Source: Chrysomallon squamiferum (taxonomy: Eukaryota > Mollusca > Gastropoda > Neomphalida > Peltospiridae). From it: a stretch of DNA of 64,000 bases. Position 1 is the first letter of the stretch. The number at the start of each line of letters is the position of its first letter. The notes beneath the pieces were generated by a model. The model made no database searches. It was given only the letters and a program-made list of their open reading frames with translations, and was not told where the DNA came from. A program made the position numbers and the translations under genes. The stretch spans positions 938,443-1,002,442 of the forward strand of contig CM022672.1 of the NCBI GenBank assembly GCA_012295275.1, written 5' to 3'. Below are positions 36,001 to 49,651 of this stretch, one piece after another.

Positions 36001-39000
36001 GCTAAAGATCAACACATTAAATAAATGTTATTAAGCTATCAGTTTAAAAATGTTATTCAACAGGTCAATAACAAATTATTTAAGGAGGTTAAAGCATTGG
36101 AAAAGGCAGAACAGTGAACTGATGTATAAGAGAATTAAGTCCTAAGATCATTTCAGTTTGTTAATAATCATTATCGTCCAACTTTTAATTTACAATACAT
36201 TATCATGATTATACATAATACAGTTGTTTTAAGATGTATTTTTCATACTTCTCTAACGGTAATCTTGATTCCTGGCGACTTAATTTAAACATTTAACAAC
36301 ACAGTGACAGTGAATGAGTGATTTTAGAGAATTGTGGAATTCCAAACTTTCTACTACTCCTCTACGGTATGCATTTATTTGCAACTATAATGAAACATAA
36401 ATTGTAAACATTATTTTATTGTTGGATTCTGTAAAAAAAAAAAATAATAAATTAATAAAATTATATATTAATGACTAAAAATTATCATATAATTACAAAT
36501 CTGACGTGCAGAAATAACATTTTTAGATTTCTGAATCTAATTTACAATACAACCGGTAAACGAAATATATTCAACGGGATATAATTATAATAAACATTCA
36601 AATATGAAGCGATTCAAACCAAATATAACGGCCAATAGCATTAGTTCGCATTCCAATGGCGCATGCGCGCGAAAATAAAGTAGACTGAAACTACAAATGG
36701 GCCGGTTCCGCAATGCGGTTATTTTGAGTTATGTCCCTTGATTTGTCGTTAGATGCCGCTGCGGGGAGTAACAAAAAGAGCGGCTATTGCAAAAAATACA
36801 CCACGACGAAGCAAAGTGTTATCAACAAAACATACTCTAAATACCCGCAACATAAGCCTGTTGACACGTCGATAACTGACCCGAATCTCTCCACTCATCA
36901 CTGATTGATTGCAGAGCCAGAGGTAAGATTTCATTACGAAGCCATTAAATTATTATCCAACATATTATCATAATTCTGTACGTAAACAAACTCAAACTGT
37001 TACAAACTAACGAAGGACTTTGACCTTGTCCAGCTCGTTCCTGTTCCCTGTGACACAGGTATAATATCCGCTCCATATTGCCATATAATATTAGAAAGTT
37101 AAATGTAACAGTTAAAGGAAGTAAACATTACTATAATAATAATACTATTAGTATTAATACTTTATACAATTCGTCATTCTTAAAATCGGCATACAATTTT
37201 AAAATGGTAAAACATTTTTAATTCATAATTGTACCTTTTCAGGAATGCCAGACAACTCGGTACACGGACAGTCTTGTCTAGTGTTGGACAAGTGTTGTTT
37301 TTTAAATTAAAGTATTCTCACCGAAATAAAAGAATGTGTTTTTGTTACAATGCTAGTATTGAATTAGTCCCACCTTAATCTAATCGTCTCGAAACGAAGT
37401 GTCATGTCGGATTGATAAATTTCTGGCACACAACAGTACTTCTTACCCATCCTGTGAAAAAATATATATGCGGCACTATCGAGGTTTATCTGTATATAAT
37501 GGTATTTTATAATATTTGTAATGTTTCCTGTAACTAATTAAATTATTGTTATTTACAGGTAATCATTGTATCATTTTTGTGCATGATATGTTTTTAATAC
37601 TTAGTATATTTAATTAATCCAATGTCTCTTTCAGGTAATTCTGAAAATGATAGTTCTCCTTTAATTTAATTATTTACTTCTAATACTGTTTCTGTATTTC
37701 AGTCAGCTTGTTAACTGGTAATATGTTCATTAAAAACACAAGCATGAATTTTGCACAAGCACCTAACAATAGCACTTGCATTCTTGAGCTGCATCTGTCC
37801 TTTTTTCTAAACTTTCAAACTTGGGTATACAGTATACTGGTATTCTGCCTTGGTTTTTCTGTCCAGCTTCTGATTATATAATCTTTAGCATAAATACTGA
37901 GAGCTCTTGTTCTCAGTGTGGATATATTATCACTATTGCTGTGATGTTGTATTCTTAAATTATTTCTAAGGTTATTTCTAGTATTTGTGTTTCTTATCTA
38001 GTTTATTTACAGGCAGGTACTAAATGTAAATTGATGTTTGTGGATTAAGTCCGTACATTATAATATAATGTAGTAATACATAAAATAACTCTTCTACAAC
38101 TATATTTATTTAAAGTAATCAACTGACATATGAAGTATAAATTCTAATGTCTAAATGGTAATGTAATTAATATTATGATTTCTTATAACTACATACTAAG
38201 GGGTTTTAACATTAAATTAATTGTGTGATAGTTAACTGAGAGTAAGATGTTTGTACAGTTTGCATTCTTGAAAGAGATAGTTTATTTTATGGCTATGACT
38301 AGTATTGCTATTCATATAATTATGGTGTTTGGATTATAGTGTTTGTATGAAACTTAGTGCATTTTATTATTTTATTTAGATTGCTGTTGTTGAATGTGTG
38401 TTGGTTACCGGCCAGGTGTCAAACCTTAGTCACACAAACTTGGTATGTACATGTCTGTGTAGTTATATGTGTATAATTTTATGACATTGTGATGTATATG
38501 AATATGTTAATATTAGTAGTGAATGTTTAACTGCATGAAGGAATAACATATGGTGTTATGTCATGTGTATTGTTTGATAAGAACCATGTTTTAGCAATAT
38601 GTGGCAAGATAGATATGTTTAATAATTTATGACAGTCTAGGGAATGTTATGCGTTATATATATGTATTTCTTATATTCCAGTCTTGTTGTATTTTAATTC
38701 ATTGATTGTTTCAGGGTTTTAAACTTAAATTGTGTATGATATCAAATAAAAAGCCATTGTCCTGAACCTACAGCTGTTTGTCTTTTTGAAAACAAACTCA
38801 AATACTGTTACATATATTATAAATTTTAAATACAACACACATATATATAATACATATATATAAGAATAATCAAACCCTATGACTAGTACAACATCCCATT
38901 CTGATTTCAATAACAAGTTTTTAACAACTTCAATTACATTTACTTAGGCTAATAGTAATATAGATAGTCAAGATCAGGTCACAGTCTACATTTCATTGTT

Positions 39001-39250
39001 TACGTAGTGCTGCTATAACCAGATGGTAATTGATCACACACTATCATGTAGTTTTATTCAGTAAATAGATACCGCGATAGAGAACTACATAAAATAATCT
39101 CTCTGTGAAAACCAGTTTGAGCATTTAAACAAAGCATCCCCACTATAACCAGACAGTAATTAATGACACAATATCATGCAGCATCCAAGTGGCTGTTTAC
39201 CTTCCTGCTCCCTGATTCATAAAGGTTGCATTTGGACTAAATCAAATGGT
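36001..39250. other. Gene-poor region upstream of haspin
   Basis: Apart from the promoter-like island, I see no exon. Two ~46-bp direct repeats (CTATAACCAGAYRGTAATT core) lie at about 39010-39055 and 39137-39182. Confidence 0.5.
36632..36675 (-). promoter_or_regulatory. Probable haspin promoter: CCAAT, NRF1 and E2F-type sites
   Basis: Two CCAAT boxes (36632-36636 and 36653-36657) lie next to the NRF1 consensus GCGCATGCGC (36659-36668) and an overlapping E2F-type site, TTTCGCGC on the minus strand (36667-36674). This is a GC-rich island in very AT-rich DNA, about 660 bp before the haspin ATG. An AG acceptor (CTTTAG) seven bases before that ATG suggests a 5' UTR intron linking the two. E2F/NRF1 control fits a G2/M kinase; this is inference. 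Confidence 0.6.
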
Positions 39251-42250
39251 TTTGGGTCAAGAGTTTGAGATGGAAAATCATAAGGAGTTACTACAACTGC
39301 AGCTCTGATTGGTGGTTATATGTGATGGTTAAATTTTGTGCTAAGCAAGTGGTACCACCCAGAACTGGGGAGGATTTGCCAAATGGGAAGATAACTCTAA
39401 ATAATTACATTATGGAACTGGCCCAGTAAGGGGCATGACAGACAGGTTGTTATGGTCGACATGAGTAGCTTCATAGGAGACTTTAAACTTTGGCAACTAA
39501 CATGTACATATTTTGAATTAGATAGTACAATAGCCATAGAAAACGGTCTGCTGAAAATTACATCGGAATGGTATAAATTAAAAAACAGTGCAACAATTTG
39601 GACAAAGTTTCTGCAGCTTGAACCCGAGGGTTTTGATAACACCCGTTTAGTGTCACATACAACCCCAACACTTGTTTTTATGGGGTCATTCTGTGACAAA
39701 TCACCCAATGGGTTAAACCCAACCGTCTCAGATTTTTATAAAACTTGGTATACTTGTTGACTGGGATCACACAGCACCAAATCTGAAATATTAGCGCAAT
39801 CGGATCAGTGGTGTGGGAGATATGGCCCACCGAATTTTGAGATTTTTGTTCAGTTTGGAAAATATTGGAGTACATTGACCTTATGACCGTGAAATTGACT
39901 GTGTGGATCATGTGACCTTGAGATGACCTTTATTGAAATTTAATCTCCCACATGTTAACTAAAACATATAAAAGTTTTTTTTATCAAAAAATGGTGAGCG
40001 AGGTGAAAACAAGATGACATGTTTCCTGGATGTAATATTTTTTGTTTAGCAACAATACAGATTTTAAAAATGCACATACATGAAAATAACACGTTTTCAG
40101 CCATTAACATCTGATTAACTAAAACCTGAATGATCAATTCTGGATGCTGGGAATCACCATCTTTCTTGATCACTGAGTAAGACATTGTAGGACTACATGT
40201 ATGCATAAAGTTCACATATAAAAGTTTCCTGGGTGTAATATTTTTTGTTTAGCCATAATAGAGATTAAAAAAATGCATATCTGCATGGATGATTTATACA
40301 ATGCATTACAATGTACATTTTCTCTGAGATCAAAAACTCATCTTTGGAGTTAAAACCTACCTGACATGTTTGAAGGAATGCCTGAAGGATATGAAAAGAT
40401 GCCAAATGGCATGACATGTTCTACACAATCAGGCTCAAAGGGTTAGTAGGAAGTGATGCTTCAGGCAGGTCAGGAACTCTGGTGCAATCCCCATTGAGCA
40501 CATGGCAATTAGAAGTTTAAGACAAAGAAGTTTCTTCATCTGCATTTCTTTGACAATCTGAAGCTTTTTCAGTTGGACACAATGTCAGATGTTGGTAAGT
40601 AAGCATTGTTTTCTTCATAAAACCTATTAAGTCATTTTATCATGTCATGTGGCCTTGCCATTGGTTTTGAACAAGGTTTCAGTCAACAACAGTACAACCC
40701 AGTCTGAAATTGGACGTCATCAAGTGATGTACTGCATAATATATTTGTACACCCAGTCTTCGGCACAGAGTATGAACACAGTCTACCTTCGCCTTAATAA
40801 ACTGTGATTTATACTCAAGAAGATTGACATAAATGCCCAAGATTTGTGGGCCTCTGGCAGTAACACATGTACTCTGCTGCCATTTTATGACCTGCTTAAC
40901 TTTACTGAAAGGGTTTCAGGATTTGATTTGATATTTAGGAAAGCACTGACTTTGTTCTATTGAATTGAAGGTGCAGGCCAATACTGAAAATCCTTATTTC
41001 TTCCAGGGCTAACTGCAGCTTTAACTCTACACCATCATATCAAAAAGGAGTTGTTGCGAAGTGTTTGGAAAACTGAGGAAGTCGAACTCCTCACTCTTCG
41101 AAGTGGGATCTAAACATGGGACATCAAGAGTATCTGTTCACATCATGAACAAGAACTTTTAATCAAATTTTCAACATTGCAGAAAAACTGTTGTGATCCC
41201 CTTAATCGCCATTCTAAGCAAGCATGCACTAGATCTTTAAGAATTGTTAGCATGGGCACTTACAAATGCTTAGTAAATCCTCCAAAGACACTAGTGCCAG
41301 GAGACAAGTTGTGCTGTGACTGTCTGATTAGCCTTCAGAAATCAAAGGTCCAAACCCCTGCAGAGGATGGCTTTAGTACAGGTGGTATTACAATGGGAGA
41401 ATTTGATGATAACTTGCCAGACAAACCGCTGGTTGTTGTTTCCCCAGAAAAGGACTTTGATTTGAATTCTATCCTGTTGAGTTTAGGCAAAACTCCTATC
41501 AAACTCCATTCACTAGCACATTCCAGTAAACGAATGAAAGGACAGAACAAACTAGCATCAGCTACAGTAATATTAAAATGACATCTTAATGTCTGAATCC
41601 TACCCAGACTTTGGCACCCTTTACCATTGAAAGGACAATGAATGAATTTGAAACAACTAATTACCTTATGAAAAAAAAGCTGTGTGGTGAAGAAAGAAAG
41701 TTTCTATTCCTCGGTGATAAGAAACAAGGGAAAGTTCTGTCAAATGAATTGAAGAGGAAATAATCCAATTTTATGAAAGTGATGAGAACAGTAGAATATG
41801 TCTGGGAATGAAGGATACAGTGGGCGTTTGAAACAAAGAAGGTTAAGCATCAGAAACACCTAGTTCTCTCAAATTTATGTGAACTTTATGCATAAATGTA
41901 GGCCTACAATGCCTTACTCAATGATCACGAAAGATAGTGATTCCTAGCATCCAGAATTGATCATTCAGGTTTTAGTTAATCAGATGTTAATGGCTGAAAA
42001 TGTATTATTTTCATGTATGTGCATTTTTTAAATCTGTATTGTGGCTAAACAAAAAATATTACGCCCAGGAAACATGTCATCTTGTTTTCATCTCGCTCAC
42101 CATTTTTTGATAAAAAAAACAAATTCTCACAGTAACACAACAGGGACCCTATTTATTTCAATGAATTTTACAACAGACTCCATGCTTTTGAAAAGTCTGT
42201 CTGCTGATAACAAATATTCACAGACACATCAATAGTACAATACTACCTGA
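39250..42250. mobile_element. Composite transposon debris with long inverted arms
   Basis: A ~240-bp arm at about 39970-40215 recurs as reverse complement at about 41880-42120; shared landmarks are CAAGATGACATGTTTCCTGG and GATCAATTCTGGATGCTGGG (one to two mismatches). A shorter third copy of part of the arm follows directly at about 40207-40285. Between the arms lies the Cys-rich frame at 41177-41581 and its decayed continuation. Direct evidence supports repeats; the transposon family is not identified. Confidence 0.6.
41177..41860 (+). pseudogene. Decayed Cys-rich repetitive-element ORF
   Basis: The frame at 41177-41581 has a Cys pattern (KNCCDPLNRH, then LVPGDKLCCDCL) typical of a small metal-binding module, followed by DFDLNSILLSLGKTPIK. 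After its stop the reading continues in shifted frames: a NEFETTNYLMKKKL segment, FYESDENSRICLGMKDTVGV, then QKHLVLSNLCELYA. At that point the inverted arm cuts it off. From memory, multi-copy ORFs with these blocks are common in cnidarian and mollusc genomes, but I cannot name the family with certainty. Multiple frame breaks show that it is dead. Confidence 0.55.
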
Positions 42251-43020
42251 AGAAATCATCTTTGCATGTTTTGGTTAATCCAGTTGTCATTTATGCATTT
42301 CTAACTTACAGCAAGTTATTTTGACTTGCTAGTATAATTTGGTGTTCGTATCTTTGTTTGTCTTTCTTTCCTTCTCTTTTTTTTTTTTTTTTTTATTTGT
42401 TATTTTTGCCACAACATAGAAAGCAGGGTTCTACTTTGTTCTGTAATTATGTGTTGATACTGAAGCTGTCAATTATACTGCATGTGATGCTGTTAGTTGT
42501 GATATTCGTTATTATAATGCTGATCTGTTTGCTTCCATATATTAATATGTGCACCACTGATACAAAACATACTCTAAAAAATATAATCAGTGATCATAAA
42601 CAGAAAACAAAAATGTTAAACATATCCAGTTTTATTTCAAACTTGTTTTCAGTTTATACATTTGTTATGATATCTCTGACCAGTAATAACAATATCAATA
42701 AAATGAATATAAAATTTGTCATTTCTCTTTCAAACAAATACCATTTATGAAAAGAAGAAAAAAAATTAGAATTGATAAAACAGTTGCATATTATTCAAAA
42801 ATATGTATGTATTATATTCATATGTGTGTTACTATTGTTATTATTATTATAACTATTTTGGCAATAATGTCTGAGAAATAAATTAAAATGACCAACAACT
42901 TTAAAATGGAAAAAATTTCTTTCCTTATTTTATTTAAATTTATTGGATGAAACAATGATAATTTATTTATTTCTCTTTGGCAGAACAACTTGTACCTGAA
43001 TTAAAGACTATAAAACTGAT
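42251..43020. other. AT-rich spacer, no gene seen
   Basis: A hydrophobic low-complexity frame at 42358-42750 comes from T-rich sequence and has no family hallmark. Confidence 0.5.
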
Positions 43021-46000
43021 ATTGCTGTAACCATGTAACACACAATGAAGTTTCACTCAACACTGTATGAAAAAAAAAAAATTTAGCAAATCTGTAGTCA
43101 TGACAAATTTTAATATTCCTTGAAATCACAATGATAAACAAAACAACTTAAAAAAATAATAATGCAGTTTTAAAGGAATGTATTTGCTAATCAGAAAAAA
43201 CGTGTAAATATTCAACAGTTTTCAAACTTGAAAAAACAAAAAACAACAGTATCACAATGTGTTTTAAAATAAATGTATACACAGAAAAAATAAATAAATA
43301 AATATACTGGTACTGTTGGGTAAAGCAAATTATTTAGATTCTCTGTTTCCTTAATCTGCAATATTTGAGAAAAAAAACACAAAATGAAATAACAAAAATG
43401 TGCTAAAATTCAGTCACTCCAAAGATATTAATACTAGTAAATAAATATCAACATTGTTTGTAGTCAACTGTAATACTCGATGATCTAACCTTAACTTTTG
43501 TTACATGTGCATGTATAATTATATATTTAATGTTTGGCACTAATGAAAAGTTATGTATTTCACAATTGAAATAATTATATTTAAGCACCCTACGACCATT
43601 TCAGGCCATTACTGCATTGTAAACTACATCACAGACAAATGCCAATACATATGTTATTGAAACATGAATTATGTTCACTAATGATTTGAAGGAGGAATGC
43701 ATATTTTTTTACTGCATACTAACAGAAAAATCAGACAAAGATACTTTTGGAATGTTAAATGATAAATAAAAAATATATTTTCAATTAATAAATGTTTTTT
43801 TATAGATTTTATTATTATTATTAAATTTACTAAATGAAATTTCTGATAATTGCATTAATTATATTTATTACTTTCTTACTGAATAATACAGGTAAATTTT
43901 TTACCAATGAATAGGATAGATTTTTGTTTTTTATTGTTATATTATGCAATGATATGTAGTGAGATTTTAGAGGCTTGATCAAGGTAAAGAGACAAATGCT
44001 GTACCATTTATTTAATTAGTTTGTTTTCAAGAAATGAGTGGTTACTTATTAGCTTTAAAAATAATGGTAGCAAGTTTTGTTTCAGAATGTTCAGTGAAAT
44101 TACATTATTTTTAGAAAATATTTGTGCTTTTGCAATCTTAGTTTACATATAATTTTAAAGTTATTTTAAAATGCTTTTCTTTTTAAAACAGCATCTGCAT
44201 ATTTGTGAAATTTTGTTTTTGTTTCCATTTTCTCCAAAGAAAAAAAAAACATTGCAGCCTAAATAAATGTTCAAAAACAGAAAGAAAATTTAATGGATAG
44301 AAAGTCAACACACAAGTGAGATTGAGGAATATGTGAGAAAATGAGTATCCCCAAATATTTGCATCTTTTTTCCAAAAGGTAATATATAGTACAAAAAACA
44401 TTGTGGTGTGGTTATCTCATAAGCCAAAATTCTATTAGGTTGCATAATGCTCTGAAGCAATTCCACAAACCAGGACATTCATAAATCAATCTACGAGTTA
44501 AGCAATCTATGACAGGGTGCCTGAGTTACTTTAATGGTTGATATCATTGGCAAATATAAGACTATTTCTTTTTTGTTTATTTTAAACTTATTTTTTCTTC
44601 AAAGCATGATGAAAAACATAGAGAAGATTGGAGAGGGTGTATTCGGAGAATGGAATGGTCAGCCTGTAGCCATCAAGGTAGGAATCAGTGACTGATGAGA
44701 AATTTAAAGTGAAATTTTATTAAATATTTTAATCAGAGATGAAATAATAACCTCAGATTTACAGGCTAATTATAGTTCAAATTATGTATAAAAGATAAAA
44801 ACAAATTCAGTAATGTAAATGATTATAAAATCCTATTCTGAATATAGTGGAAATAAAAAAAGTATATATTAAAATAAAACAAAATTCAAAAAGAGCCATT
44901 AGAATAATAATAATTCACTGGAATTTTATTAACTCTATACAATATTAATTTTGCTGCATTTGGAAAATAAATAAATAGAAACCAACCAAAACCACCAAGT
45001 AAACTAAAATCCAATTATATTCTACTTGGCCTGTACAGTTTTAATACATATAAAACTAAAAACTATTTTACAAGCTAATAAACTGCTTAGTTAACTTTCA
45101 CAACATGACTAGCATTATAACATGTTTTTGATATATTGCTCCATTCACACCAACAGTATTAAATACCTTCACCATGACTATGCATTAACAGGTGTTCAAT
45201 ATACAAATGTTAACAAAAATTGTAATTAAATTTTCATCCATGAATATCAATGTACATATTAAGCTGAACCACAAAAAAGCCTCATTAAGTCAATGTTTGT
45301 GCATTTTTAATTGTTTCATGTTTAAAAAAAACAAATAATAATAATAAAATAAATAAAACTTTTAAAAATTATTTTTATAATCCACTACTTTTATTAAGCA
45401 TAACAGAAAATGTAAACTTTGTGTAATACAGGGTGGTCCACAAAAAGTGGTGCAGTTTTAAAGACTTATTTTCCAGAGAAATTCATATTTTATTTCTATC
45501 CTGTTGTGTTGTTTTTTTTGTGTTTTTTTTGTTTACAGTTCAACAGCCCATTCCAAGCCAAGTGTGTCTTACAAGTGTGCATGTCACTTGCTGTTGCTGA
45601 GGAAAGTCTCGAGTTTGAACACAGAGATTTGCATGTAGGAAATGTGTTAGTGAGAGAGGTGAATCGACAGCAGGTTACATGCACAAGATGATGGCCTGTT
45701 TGAGGGATCAGGTGATTATCAGTTTGATCCTTAACAGGAAGACGAAGACGAAAATAAGTAAGTGTATAAGTCTGTTTATCCATGCAGACTGAACAGGGAG
45801 CAGGTTGTGATAGACAGTTACGGAGTATGTGTGAGTATCATAAGACTGTAACAGACAGTGAAGTTTCACTCAACACTGTATGAAACAAAAATATCTAGCA
45901 AATCTGTAGTCATGTCAAATGTTAATATTCTTTGAAATCACAATAATAAACCAAAAAATTGAAATATAATAATCGAGTTTTACACAGATAAAATAAAAAA

Positions 46001-47720
46001 TAATTATACTGGTACTGTTGGGTAAAACAAATTATTTAGATTCTCTGTTTCCTTAATCTGCAAATTTTTATTGTTGTTTGTTTTTACTTAATCAGTGAGA
46101 TGTGCAAAAATCAGAAAATGACAGACCAGGTAAGAAATATTCAAATATTAATTTATATAAACTTTAATAACAAATTGTTACTTTTTTCTTTTTTCTTTCT
46201 CTCATTAGATTTTTATACAGAGGATCAGTTATTCATGGTATTTGAGTTTACAGACAGTGGTTGTGATCTTCAGTCATTCCAGGTCTTACAGCGAATGTGC
46301 ATGTCACTTGCTGTTGCTGAGGAAAGTCTCGAGTTTGAACACAGAGATTTACACATAGGAAATGTGTTAGTGAGAGAGGTTGATCGACAGCAGGTTACAT
46401 GCAGACTGAACGGGCAGCAGGTTGCGATAGACTGTCATGGAGTCGTTGTGAGTATCATAGACTTCACACTCTCCAGACTGAGGAAAGGTTGGTTTTGAAT
46501 CTTGTATTAGTCCTAGTAAATTAATTTTATTATCGTTGTCATTATTTCTCTCAGATTTTTAATATACTATTATTATTATTATTTTTTATTTTTTGTATCT
46601 TATTTTAAATTATGTATAATGTACAATGCACCAAGTGAAACAAAAAGTGATTGACTAAATTTCTGTAAAAGTGATTATCTAGTTATTTTCTCAGATGGAT
46701 GCACAGTGTTTTGCGATTTAGCACAAGATGATGGCCTGTTTGAGGAATCAGTTTGATCCTTAACAGGAAGAAAATAAGTAAGTGTATAAAGAAAGAGTAT
46801 TTTTTCATCTCTTGGTTTGTTTATCCATGCAGACTGAACGGGGAGCAGGTTGTGATAGACAGTTACAGAGTATGTGTGAGTATCATAAGACTGTAACACA
46901 CAGTGAAGTTTCAGTCAACACTGTATGAAACAAAAATATTTAGCAAATCTGTAGTCACTTCAGATGTTAATATTCCTTGAAATCACAATGATAAACCAAA
47001 ATATTAAAATATATTAATCGAGTTTTACACAGAAAAAATAATTATACTGGTACTGTTGGGTAGATTCTCTATTTCTGTAACCTGCATTATTTGAGAAAAA
47101 AAAGAAACCAAAATGTGCTAAAATTCAGTAACTCCAAAGATATATAATACTAGTAAATAAGCATCAACATTGTTTATAGTCAACTAATATTCAATGATCT
47201 AATCTTAACTTTTGTTACATGTGCATGTATAATTATATATTTAAAAAGAGCCATTGGAATAATAATAATTCACTGGGATTGTATTAAATCAATACAATTT
47301 AAATGTTGCTGCATTTGAAAAAAAAATAAATAGAAGCCAACCAAAACCACCAAGTAAACTAAAATCCAATTATATTCTATTTGACCTGTACAGTTTTAAT
47401 ACATATAAAACTAAAAACTATTTTACATCCTAATAAACTGCTTAGTTAATTTTCACAACATGACTAGCATTATAACATGTTTTTGATATATTGCTCCATT
47501 CATGCTAACAGTATCAAATGCCTTCACCATGACTATGCATTAACAGGTATTCAATATACAAATGTTAACAAAAATTGTAATTAAATTTTAATCCATGAAT
47601 ATCAATGTACATATTAAGTTCAACCACAAAAAATCCTCATCAAATCATCGTATGTGTATTGTTTGTGCATTTTTAATAGTTTCATGTTTAAAAAATAATA
47701 ATAATAAAATAAATAAGAAC
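43020..47720. repeat. Local direct repeats interleaved with the haspin duplicate
   Basis: A unit containing CACTCAACACTGTATGAAA and TAGCAAATCTGTAGTCA occurs at about 43030-43560, 45840-46075 and 46890-47245. A second unit (AATAATAATTCACTGG onward, ~470 bp) occurs at about 44895-45370 and 47255-47720. These duplications postdate or accompany the haspin inversion. Confidence 0.8.
43893..46825 (+). pseudogene. Inverted, rearranged partial copy of haspin
   Basis: The plus strand matches the reverse complement of haspin from intron 1 (near 35792) to just past exon 11 (near 29950), with introns retained. Recognisable parts: intron 1 (43893-44240), decayed exons 2 and 4 (44240-44390), exon 5 (44606-44680) with a 15-nt deletion inside the Gly loop region, exon 10 (45539-45690) fused to part of exon 11, the end of exon 8 (46094-46132), exon 9 (46208-46281) fused directly to exon 10 (46282-46487), and exon 11 (46693-46780). 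Exon 10 sequences occur again at 45785-45850 and 46832-46890. The catalytic HRDLHIGN and DFT survive in 46100-46498, but the large N-terminal exon, helix C exons and last exon are missing. It is DNA-mediated (introns kept) and non-functional as a kinase. Confidence 0.9.
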
Positions 47721-47724
47721 TTTA

Positions 47725-49651
47725 AAAATTATTTTTATAATTGCAGTACCTGTAAGTTATTTTGATGTTTAAAGCTGAGTTTTTAAAAACAAGGGATTTC
47801 CCTGTGAAACTGAAAAACCATTAACCATGGAAGAAAATCATGCAAAAATTATATTTGTGCATTTTAATGTTTGTTTGTGATCTTTATTTATCTATAAAAA
47901 AAAGGACAGTTAGATGTAGTTATTATTATTATATTTTTTTATTTATTCTGTTAAAGATGATAAATTTATAAACTTAAATTACTGTCCAAGTTTGAATGTC
48001 CATATTAAAAAAAAAAAAAAAAATAAAAGCAGATCAAGCACCAAGTGAGATCCATGAAGTAAAACAAATTATAATAAAATATAATTTTTAAATTGTTTAT
48101 GTGAATTTAGTTACACCCATAAACTTGAATGTCACTTCATATAGCCTTTACAAATATTCTGCTGCTCTGTGGGGTTTTGGAGGTTTATTTGTACACCAGA
48201 TTTTTAATGTTTAAAACCAATAGCTGTCCTGTTCCAAAATAACTAAACCCACTTTCTCTAAACAATAAACTTAATTTTTATTTCCATATTTTTTTTCACT
48301 TAAATGATGTACACAAGTTGGCAAGAAATTCACACTTCTTACATTTTGTTCAGAGAGGCACTGTGGTGGCTGATGATTAACTCATTAAAGACAATTTAAA
48401 AACAGTAATAGAATTTAAAATAAACAGTTCATTTATTATTTCTTTTTAAATCAAAACTAATTATCTGTCAATGGTTTCAAAAATATATGTATTAAATAAT
48501 AAGTATTAAAAGAAGATATCATTAAAACTGAAATATAAAAACTGAGGCAAAGAAAAATGTAATTTAAATGTGGTTCATTCTCTGGTAATGTAAGTTGTAA
48601 TTAAAGTATTAAAATCTTTCAACAACAAAGAATAAACTGCATCAAAAAGTATATTTTTAAAAGAATATACTTGTAAAAGGATTTTGCAAATAAAGAATGA
48701 TATTAATTCTCATTCAGTAAAAAAGAAAAAGCTTCACTTAATGTATTTTGTGCCATTTCAAATAATGGGATTAATATACTCAATTATTACATTATTACAA
48801 GAGTTTTAATTTTTGGCATAAATTAACCTTACTATGTCTTAATACTCCTATGTAAATAGGTATTTTTAAATTGTAAACAAATAATTATCTACAGCTGTAA
48901 AATATTTTCATAATTGGATCATTAAAAAAATTATAATGGAAATTAATTTTTCAAGCAGTCAAGATTGCAAGTTAAATATTTATATTGGAATGTGAAATTT
49001 ATCAACTTAAAACTAATAATTAAATATTATAATCCATATATCTGTACAACATAAAATGTTGAAACAATAAAACATCAAAAAAAATAATAACAAATGCTTA
49101 TGTATCATCAGTAATATAATACAAATACTGAGATAACAGTAATAAAATTAATGTGCGTTCATGTTTAGCATTGATTGATCTCAAATATCTTTATTTTTAA
49201 TCATTCTGCATTAATTACAACCAAAACAAAATCATATATCATTAAAAATTAAATTACATCAGTGATCATTTTGCAAACATCAGACTTAATTTTTTTTTTT
49301 ATCAGATCATTATACATCTGTTTCTTTTATTATTTTCAACAAAGAAACAAAACAATTAACTGGCAACAGTCTAAATTTAACAGAAGTCACCCATGTCTTC
49401 AGATAAAAGACACAAAGAAATTTAAAATGATTCTGTTTATATATATATTAGATATAAAAAAAACCACATTAACCACTGAAAACTACAACAAATTTTTTTT
49501 TAGTTTACATTTGTTTACTGAGGCTAACATTTATTTATTTTAAACAGAAGATATCTATATTTAAGTTAAAAAAACCTGTCTGAACATGGAAAAATAATCA
49601 ATAAATGCATTCATTTGACAGTTAAAAATATATATTTAATATGGGAACAGA
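47725..49651. other. AT-rich spacer downstream of ERGIC1
   Basis: No gene, RNA or clear repeat family recognised; contains a poly-A at 48006-48023. Confidence 0.5.

Noticed and set aside
39452-39760. 102-residue plus-strand frame of fairly normal composition
   Set aside because: It lies in repeat debris, an equally open antisense frame exists, and I recognise no domain.
42358-42750. Hydrophobic 130-residue frame resembling a membrane protein
   Set aside because: T-rich low-complexity DNA gives Phe/Leu/Ile runs; no conserved motif or splice context.
45419-45691. Haspin-like frame on the plus strand as a real kinase gene
   Set aside because: It is one exon of the inverted duplicate, fused to an exon 11 fragment and lacking the rest of the domain.
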